Below are positions 59,169-64,000 of a stretch of DNA of 64,000 nucleotides, in pieces. How positions within the stretch are numbered: position 1 is the stretch's first letter; the number at the start of each line of letters is the position of its first letter. The notes below the pieces were generated by a model. That model was not told the origin of the DNA and ran no database searches. It saw nothing but the letters and a program-made list of their open reading frames with translations. The position numbers were made by a program, and so were the translations under genes. Origin of the DNA: JAEUHO01 sp046350655 (GTDB lineage: Bacteria > Planctomycetota > PLA2 > JAEUHO01); the NCBI GenBank assembly GCA_046350655.1, contig JAXMAB010000008.1, positions 124,001-188,000 of the forward strand. The letters run 5' to 3'.

Positions 59169-60683
59169 TCAGTCGTCGCAGCGGTCGCGGCGGTCGTCGT
59201 CGCGCCGATCGTCGTCCCGGTCGCAGCCGTCGTCGCGGTCGTGGGCCTTGCGCGGCTTCTCGATCCGCATCAGCAGCAGCTGCCCGCCCTGGACCAGCTC
59301 CGCGTCGGGTTTCGCGTAGTGCGCCTGCACGTCGAGGAGGTACGTCCCCTTGCCGAGGATGTCCGAGACGTCGATCACGCCCGACGACTCCTCGTCGATC
59401 GTGCGGAAGTCGGCGCCGCCGGTGGTGAAGCGCACCGGGTCGTGCTGCGCGAGGAGCGTCAGCGTGTCGGTCGCGACGTCGTAGCGCCACACCTTCGCGA
59501 GGTGCTCCTGGCCACCCGGGTCCTCCTGCAGGATCAGCTCGCCCTTCCGGTTCATGGTCAGGTTGTCGAGCATCCGCTGCCCCTCGGTCCCGTCGAGCAG
59601 CATCGACAGCGTCCCGCCGAGCTCCGGGTGCGCCGCGTCCACGAACGACAGGCGCCACAGCCGGCTGCTGCCGGTGAAGCTCGCGGTCGTGACGAAGTAC
59701 AGGTCGTCCGGGTTGCGCGGGTCCCAGCAGGCGTCCTCCGGCCGGTTGAACTCGGTCACGCCCGCCGCGCGGCTCGTCGTCTGGAGCACCGCGCCCGTCG
59801 TCCCCGAGACGTCGCCCAGCGCGTACGCCGTGAACGCGGTCCCGGTCGGGATCCCCGTCACCGGCAGCTCCGCCGGGAAGCCGGTCACCTTGACGCCGTA
59901 GAGCACGCCGTTCGTGAGGCCCGCGAGGTCCACCGGCGTCGCGCCCGTCTTGTTCTTCGTCCCGACGTAGACGTAGAGCTGGCCGGCGCCGTCGTCGTCC
60001 GTCCCGACGACGACCGTGCGGTCGCCGGTGGCCGGGTTCGCGACGCAGTTCTCCCAGCTGAAGCGACCGAGCCACGGCAGCTGATAGCTCGTCCCGTCCA
60101 TCGCGTGGGCATACGCCAGGCCCTCGGCGCCGCGCTCCTCGCCGTTCATGAACAGCCGGCCCTTGTAGCCGCGCTTCGTGCGCTGGTTCCAGAACGCCGA
60201 ACGCTCCGGCAGGTCCGCCGAGCACAGCCGGTTGAACGCGACCGGCAGGCTCGTGTCCCACCCGGCCGGCGTCCACCGCGCCACCCGCTGGATCAGGTCC
60301 TCGCCGTGCAGCACCTCGAGCGTGTCCTTGTCGACGGTCCACTTCGACACGAACGCGCCCTTCGCGCCGTGCCGACGCGCGATGCCCGCGGTGTCGCCGA
60401 GCTCGTGGTGCATGAGCACGGTGAACGTGCCGTCGCACTCGTCCTCGAACGCTCCGAGGCCGTCCGGGATGCCCACCATGCGGTAGGGGGTCCCGTCGGG
60501 CCGCGTGTTGACGGTGTCGCCGACGGTCAGGATCGACGTGAACGACACGCCCGGCGCGACGGGCACCAGGTAGGGGGACTCGGTGCTCGACGGACCGGTG
60601 GCGGCCACGGCGAGCGCGGCGCCCGCGAGGACGGCGACGGCCGTCAGCGCGTACGCGCGGGGGCGGGAACGGGGCAGGTGCAT
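59169..60683 (-). CDS. PhoX/DUF839-type secreted phosphatase-like protein
   Basis: A 504-aa exported protein. After the signal (TAVAVLAGAALAVAATGPSS) the DUF839 layout is seen: RMVGIPDGLGAFEDECDGTF with TVLMHHELGD, AEGLAYAHAMDGTSYQLPWL, GRFSWENCVANPATGDRTVV, TEFNRPEDACWDPRNPDDLY, FVTTASF and ELILQEDPGGQEHLAKVWRY. These acidic loops bind calcium and iron in PhoX alkaline phosphatases. The last 40 residues are Asp/Arg-rich (DRDDDRRDDDRRDRCDD). The protein would liberate phosphate in the periplasm or outside. A possible Pho site lies 74-91 bp upstream. Phosphatase activity is inferred from family only; some DUF839 members act differently. Confidence 0.82.
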   Translation of the reverse strand: MHLPRSRPRAYALTAVAVLAGAALAVAATGPSSTESPYLVPVAPGVSFTSILTVGDTVNTRPDGTPYRMVGIPDGLGAFEDECDGTFTVLMHHELGDTAGIARRHGAKGAFVSKWTVDKDTLEVLHGEDLIQRVARWTPAGWDTSLPVAFNRLCSADLPERSAFWNQRTKRGYKGRLFMNGEERGAEGLAYAHAMDGTSYQLPWLGRFSWENCVANPATGDRTVVVGTDDDGAGQLYVYVGTKNKTGATPVDLAGLTNGVLYGVKVTGFPAELPVTGIPTGTAFTAYALGDVSGTTGAVLQTTSRAAGVTEFNRPEDACWDPRNPDDLYFVTTASFTGSSRLWRLSFVDAAHPELGGTLSMLLDGTEGQRMLDNLTMNRKGELILQEDPGGQEHLAKVWRYDVATDTLTLLAQHDPVRFTTGGADFRTIDEESSGVIDVSDILGKGTYLLDVQAHYAKPDAELVQGGQLLLMRIEKPRKAHDRDDGCDRDDDRRDDDRRDRCDD

Positions 60684-60756
60684 CGGGAGGATCTCCGGTG
60701 GGGGGCTCGGACGCCCGGGATCCTCCTCGCGGCGTGTGGTCCCCCCGTCGGCGCGA

Positions 60757-60774
60757 TGCGAATCTTCGGTCAAG
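60757..60774 (-). promoter_or_regulatory. Weak PhoB-box-like site upstream of the PhoX-like gene
   Basis: On the reverse strand CTTGACC (60774-60768) is followed after four bases by ATTCGCA (60763-60757), an 11-bp spaced pair. The first half matches the pstS/phoB pattern CTTnAcC; the second is poor. Confidence 0.35.
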
Positions 60775-60801
60775 AGCGCGCCGGGCGGCGATCCCCGCCC
60801 G

Positions 60802-60852
60802 CGACCGCGAGGCCCGCCGGCCGTTCGCGGCGCGGACCGGGCCTCGCGGTCG
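60802..60852. repeat. Inverted pair of the interspersed element (hairpin)
   Basis: CGACCGCGAGGCCCG (60802-60816) and CGGGCCTCGCGGTCG (60838-60852) form a perfect 15-bp stem with a 21-base loop, 20 bp beyond the stop of the reverse gene ending at 60873. It could end transcription of that gene. Confidence 0.8.
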
Positions 60853-60872
60853 TGGACGGTCGCGTGGCCGCG

Positions 60873-61784
60873 TCAGGGGACGAGCACGACGCGCGCGGGC
60901 CGGGGCTCGCGCGTGACCGGCACCGACACCTCGACCGTCTCCTTCTCGCGCAGGCCCGCGATGCGGACCTCCGCCGAGCCGATCCACGCGCCCTGCGCGT
61001 CGTAGACCTCGGCGTGCACGCGACCGAGCGCGACCGCGTCCGCGGCGAGGCCCTCGCGCCACGTCGCGGGGGCGGGCGGCGCGGCGTCGAGGCTCGCGGG
61101 GAACTTCGGGCCGCGCGCGAGCGTGAGGACCACGGAACGGCTCTCGGCGCCGACCGCGTGCTTCGTGACCTTGAAGTGGCCGTCGAACGCCGCCGCGTCG
61201 ACCTTCACGTCGTCCGGGGACAGCGGCGACACCTGGTGCCAGAACCCGCGGAGCGTGGCGCCCCAGTCCACGAAGATCGACGAGATCGCGAAGAGCACGG
61301 CCAGGGCGCCGAGTCCCGCGAGCGCGCCCATCACGAGCGTGCGCGTCGAGGGCGGCCCCGCCGGCGGCCGCGTCGTCGCGGCGACGATGCGCTCCTCGCG
61401 CCGCACGTCGCCCGCCGGCGTGACGGCGTACACGTTCCGCACCAGCTGGCCCGGGCGGACCTCGACGCTGTGGAGCGTCGAGTACGTCTCGCCGCGCACG
61501 TCGGTGGGCAACGTCGCGACGAGGGCGCGCAGCGCCTCCTCGAGGCGTACGCCGGGGTCGGGGCGCAGGGCGGCGGCGCGCACCGGCTCGGGCGAGGGCA
61601 GCAGGCTGAACGTCGCGCCGTCGACCTCGAGCGCGAAGTGGAGCGCCGAGGCGGCCTGCTCGGCCGCCCAGGCGCGGACGCGCTCCGCGGTCTCGGGGCG
61701 GCCGAGGCGGCCCTCGACGAGCCCTTCGACGACGAAGGTGCCCTCCAGGTGGCCGGCCGCCTCCGGTGCGCCGTCGGTGGTCAC
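60873..61784 (-). CDS. Membrane protein with beta domains, 303 aa, unknown function
   Basis: Family not recognised. Residues to about 150 are cytoplasmic, with mixed strands (HLEGTFVVEGLVEGRLGRPE, ALHFALEVDGATFSLLPSPE) and a segment GETYSTLHSVEVRPGQLVRN. A helix, LVMGALAGLGALAVLFAISS, follows near 155-175. The outer part holds VDAAAFDGHFKVTKHAVGAE and a final beta domain (VHAEVYDAQGAWIGSAEVRI). Its GTG start (61784) overlaps the GYF-domain gene stop by 4 bp, so the two form a reverse operon. Confidence 0.75.
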   Translation of the reverse strand: MTTDGAPEAAGHLEGTFVVEGLVEGRLGRPETAERVRAWAAEQAASALHFALEVDGATFSLLPSPEPVRAAALRPDPGVRLEEALRALVATLPTDVRGETYSTLHSVEVRPGQLVRNVYAVTPAGDVRREERIVAATTRPPAGPPSTRTLVMGALAGLGALAVLFAISSIFVDWGATLRGFWHQVSPLSPDDVKVDAAAFDGHFKVTKHAVGAESRSVVLTLARGPKFPASLDAAPPAPATWREGLAADAVALGRVHAEVYDAQGAWIGSAEVRIAGLREKETVEVSVPVTREPRPARVVLVP

Positions 61785-62341
61785 GAGCGGCCCGTGCCGC
61801 CGAGGTCGGGCACGTCCTGCGCCGGGGTCCACTCCTCCATCGACTCGGTCCACACGAGCGTCTTCGGGCCGAGCTCGCCGGAGGCCAGCAGCGCCTCGAG
61901 CTGCGGGCGCGGCACCGGCCCGTTCTGCTGGCCGCCGCGCTCGTAGTACCAGCCCCGGTCGACGTCGGTGTCCGGCAGGTCCGCGCGCGGGAGGCCCGGG
62001 ACCGGCGGCGGCGCGCCGGCGCCCAGCGTCGGCGAGCGCTTCGTGTCGACGCCGAGGACGCGATCGTGCGTGTCGATGCGCTCGGTCGCGTACCGGCGGA
62101 ACGACTCGCTCTTGAGCTTCTCCTGGCGGAGCTGCTCCTTGAGCCGCCGCCGCTCGGCGCCGAGCTCCTCGACGCGGCGGCGCTCCGCCTTGAGGTCGGA
62201 CATCACGAGGATCAGGATCAGCCCGAGCAACGGCGCGAGGAACCCGATCACGCCCCATCCGATCGGGTTCCGCCCCTTGGCCGAAGCGATGGAGCCGCAG
62301 ACCCCGGCGCCGATCAGTGCAATCAGCAGGTAGATCGCCAC
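61781..62341 (-). CDS. Membrane protein with C-terminal GYF_2-like domain
   Basis: A 186-aa protein. Two hydrophobic helices at the N-terminus (YLLIALIGAGVCGSIASAKG and PIGWGVIGFLAPLLGLILIL) precede a charged helix (KAERRRVEELGAERRRLKEQ) and a linker. The C-terminal 50 residues, GWYYERGGQQNGPVPRPQLE followed by ALLASGELGPKTLVWTESME and EWTPAQDVP, are a GYF_2/DUF4339-like module that binds proline-rich peptides in other proteins. It heads a two-gene operon with the gene at 60873. Confidence 0.85.
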   Translation of the reverse strand: MAIYLLIALIGAGVCGSIASAKGRNPIGWGVIGFLAPLLGLILILVMSDLKAERRRVEELGAERRRLKEQLRQEKLKSESFRRYATERIDTHDRVLGVDTKRSPTLGAGAPPPVPGLPRADLPDTDVDRGWYYERGGQQNGPVPRPQLEALLASGELGPKTLVWTESMEEWTPAQDVPDLGGTGRS

Positions 62342-62464
62342 GCTCTCCGAACCTCCCTTGCCCCAAGGACGGGGCCGTCCCCTGCGCCGGTTGCCGCGCC
62401 GTGCCCTTCCGTTGCCACGGTCCGCGACGTCACCGACCGGTGCCGAGGGCGGCCATGATACCCG

Positions 62465-63367
62465 TCAGCGCGTGAAGAACTCAACCACCCCGAGGTTGTG
62501 GAGGAAGTGGAGGATCATCGGGGGGTACAGGCTCCGCGAGCGGACCCGGGCCAGCCCGAGGACCCACCCGACGGCGAACAGGTAGGGCAGGTGCAGGAGG
62601 CTGAGGTGCAGGGCCGCAAAGAGCGCCGCCGAGTAGACGATCGCCTTCTTCTCGCCGACCGCCGCGTGCATCCAGGGGAGGATCAGGCCCCGGAACGCCA
62701 GCTCCTCCGACACCGCCGGGAACACCGCCACCAGGAACACGACCGCCGCGTGCGACATCCCGGCGTCGCTGAACACCTCGAACGGGTCGCCGCTCGGGGC
62801 GCCCAGCGCCTCGAGGAGGCGCGCGTACCCGTAGTTGACCAGGAGCAGCGGCACGACCGCGCCGACCGCGGCCCAGCCCCAGGGCGACGCGAACCCGGTC
62901 CGCGTCAGGGCCGGCTTGAGCGTGGCGCCGTAGGTCACGGAGAACACCGCGGTCACCAGCAGCAGGAGCACGTCGAGCACGACCATGCTCGCCCCGAGGT
63001 GCTCGCGGCCCGCCGTCGCGATGACCACCGCCGTGCCCCCGAGCACGACCACGACGTACGTCCAGAACAGCGTCCACACCTGCGGGACCTTCTTCCGCAG
63101 GAGCTCGCCGTCGGTCGGCGGCGCGGGCCGCAGCGCGGGCAGCACGTCGCGCTCGTCCCGCCAGGGACGCGCGCAGACGACGCAGAAGTAGACCCGCGGC
63201 GCGAGCGGGGCCCCGCACCCGGGACACGGCATCCCGACCGCCAACGCGAGGCCCGTCCCGCCGCCGGGCTCGGCGGCCGGCACGAGGGCCGTGGGCCCCT
63301 CGCCGCCCGCAGGGGCCGCGGGCGGTTCGCTCGCGGGCTCGGGGGGAGGGCCTTCGGGGTCCGACAC
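62465..63367 (-). CDS. CPBP-family intramembrane protease with N-terminal zinc ribbon
   Basis: About 300 aa. A Pro/Ala/Glu-rich N-terminus leads to a zinc ribbon: MPCPGCGAPLAPRVYFCVVC with two CxxC pairs. Six or more helices follow. CPBP/Abi motifs are EELAFRGLILPWMHA (EExxxR), ALFAALHLSLLHLPYL (FxxxH) and the last HFLHNLG. Bacterial CPBP proteases process membrane or exported peptides. GTG 63367 has GGAG 12 bases upstream and avoids a further 20-residue extension from GTG 63427. An interspersed element copy (core 63245-63254, reverse) encodes GTGLALAV just before the zinc ribbon. Confidence 0.85.
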   Translation of the reverse strand: MSDPEGPPPEPASEPPAAPAGGEGPTALVPAAEPGGGTGLALAVGMPCPGCGAPLAPRVYFCVVCARPWRDERDVLPALRPAPPTDGELLRKKVPQVWTLFWTYVVVVLGGTAVVIATAGREHLGASMVVLDVLLLLVTAVFSVTYGATLKPALTRTGFASPWGWAAVGAVVPLLLVNYGYARLLEALGAPSGDPFEVFSDAGMSHAAVVFLVAVFPAVSEELAFRGLILPWMHAAVGEKKAIVYSAALFAALHLSLLHLPYLFAVGWVLGLARVRSRSLYPPMILHFLHNLGVVEFFTR

Positions 63368-63454
63368 GTCGCGCCGTCGCTCCAGGGGAGGCCCGAGCGT
63401 ACCCGATGGCGGGTCCGTGCGCGGCACGTCCGCCGTCGGGCGCCCGCCGCGGGC

Positions 63455-64000
63455 CTATCGGCTCGGGGTGGGGGCGGCGAGCTTGCGCTCGATCCAGGCC
63501 CGTTCGGGCGGGGCGAGGGACGGCGCCAGCGCCCGGATCGCCGCGTGGCTCGCGACGTCGCCGCGGTCGAGGAGCGCGTAGGCGGCCGCGAACCGCGCGA
63601 TCGGCCCCTCGACTCCGTCGGGGCCGTCCGGGCCGTCGGCGGGCCGGGGCGCGCCGGTCGCCGTGAAGCGCGTCCCCGCGAGGACACGGCGCAGGATCGC
63701 CGTCGCGGCGTCGCCCTCGATGCGCGCGATCCGCGCCACGACGTCGGCGCGGCGCGCCTCGTCGCCCTGCGCGAGGAGGCGCGGGCCGGCGCGCGCGAGG
63801 ACCGCGTCGCGGGTCGCGGGGAGTACGTCGCGGGCGCCGCCCCACGCGATCAGGAACAGGCCCGCGCCGATGACGACGTCGCCGGCCTCCGCATCGCCGT
63901 CGGGGACCGACGCGGCGATCGCGAGGTGCGCGGCGGCGTCGGCCTCGAGGGCCTCGCGCGCGGCGCGCCCCGCGGCGCTCGGCTCGGGCACGTCGCCGGC
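63455..64000 (-). CDS. Partial protein of unknown function
   Basis: A reverse gene cut by the window end; the frame stays open to position 64000 and a GTG at 63991 is only a possible start. The visible part is Ala-rich and helical: AREALEADAAAHLAIAASVP, VVIGAGLFLIAWGGARDVLP, DAVLARAGPRLLAQGDEARR and RWIERKL-like end (PPERAWIERKLAAPTPS). It might be an armadillo- or HEAT-like repeat protein. Family not recognised. Confidence 0.55.
   Translation of the reverse strand, partial: AGDVPEPSAAGRAAREALEADAAAHLAIAASVPDGDAEAGDVVIGAGLFLIAWGGARDVLPATRDAVLARAGPRLLAQGDEARRADVVARIARIEGDAATAILRRVLAGTRFTATGAPRPADGPDGPDGVEGPIARFAAAYALLDRGDVASHAAIRALAPSLAPPERAWIERKLAAPTPSR

Overview
The window is one continuous stretch of very G+C-rich chromosome with tight gene packing, many GTG starts, almost only G or C at third codon positions, and frequent 1-4 bp stop/start overlaps. 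Outer-membrane porins, many signal peptides and lipoprotein boxes show a Gram-negative (diderm) cell. Carboxypeptidase-regulatory-like proteins, a pseudokinase-TPR protein and enlarged PstC/PstA permeases suggest Planctomycetota or another high-G+C diderm lineage such as Myxococcota. No rRNA or marker gene here fixes the phylum.

Layout: uppP end (1-488); a reverse-strand pair for a folding lipoprotein and a nuclease-fold protein (1080-3307); a von Willebrand A-like protein; tRNA-Pro with duplicated fragments behind it (5327-5605); two accessory genes; then a complete potassium operon kdpF-A-B-C, a porin, and kdpD-E (6920-16204). A lipoprotein and an array of palindromes (17421-17710) lead to an ECF sigma operon whose anti-sigma factor carries an extracytoplasmic thioredoxin fold (17904-20724). 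A CNNM/CBS/EIIA fusion transporter (22646-24172) is divergent from a phosphate-type porin.

From 24379 to 38284 lies a phosphate locus: porin, two cysteine-rich small lipoproteins, pstS, terminator, pstC-A-B, phoB-R-U, and on the other strand a Pit transporter with its PhoU-like partner. Matching direct repeats with 11-bp spacing before pstS and phoB look like PhoB boxes. A PhoX-type phosphatase at 59169-60683 may belong to the same regulon. The rest holds a pseudokinase-TPR protein, a Gly/Pro-rich secreted protein, two small secreted proteins ending in CGxGKCG, an acyl-CoA ligase, purD, a Fur-family regulator with tadA, tRNA-Ser followed by accessory genes, and membrane or helicase genes to the end.

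The most unusual signal runs through the whole window: about 23 copies, in both orientations, of a short element with core GGGCCTCGCG and an extended form ACCGGGCCTCGCGGTCCCGG. Most are intergenic, three pairs form long inverted repeats, and several have entered coding sequence. It behaves like a REP/BIME-type or uptake-sequence-type repeat that I do not recognise.
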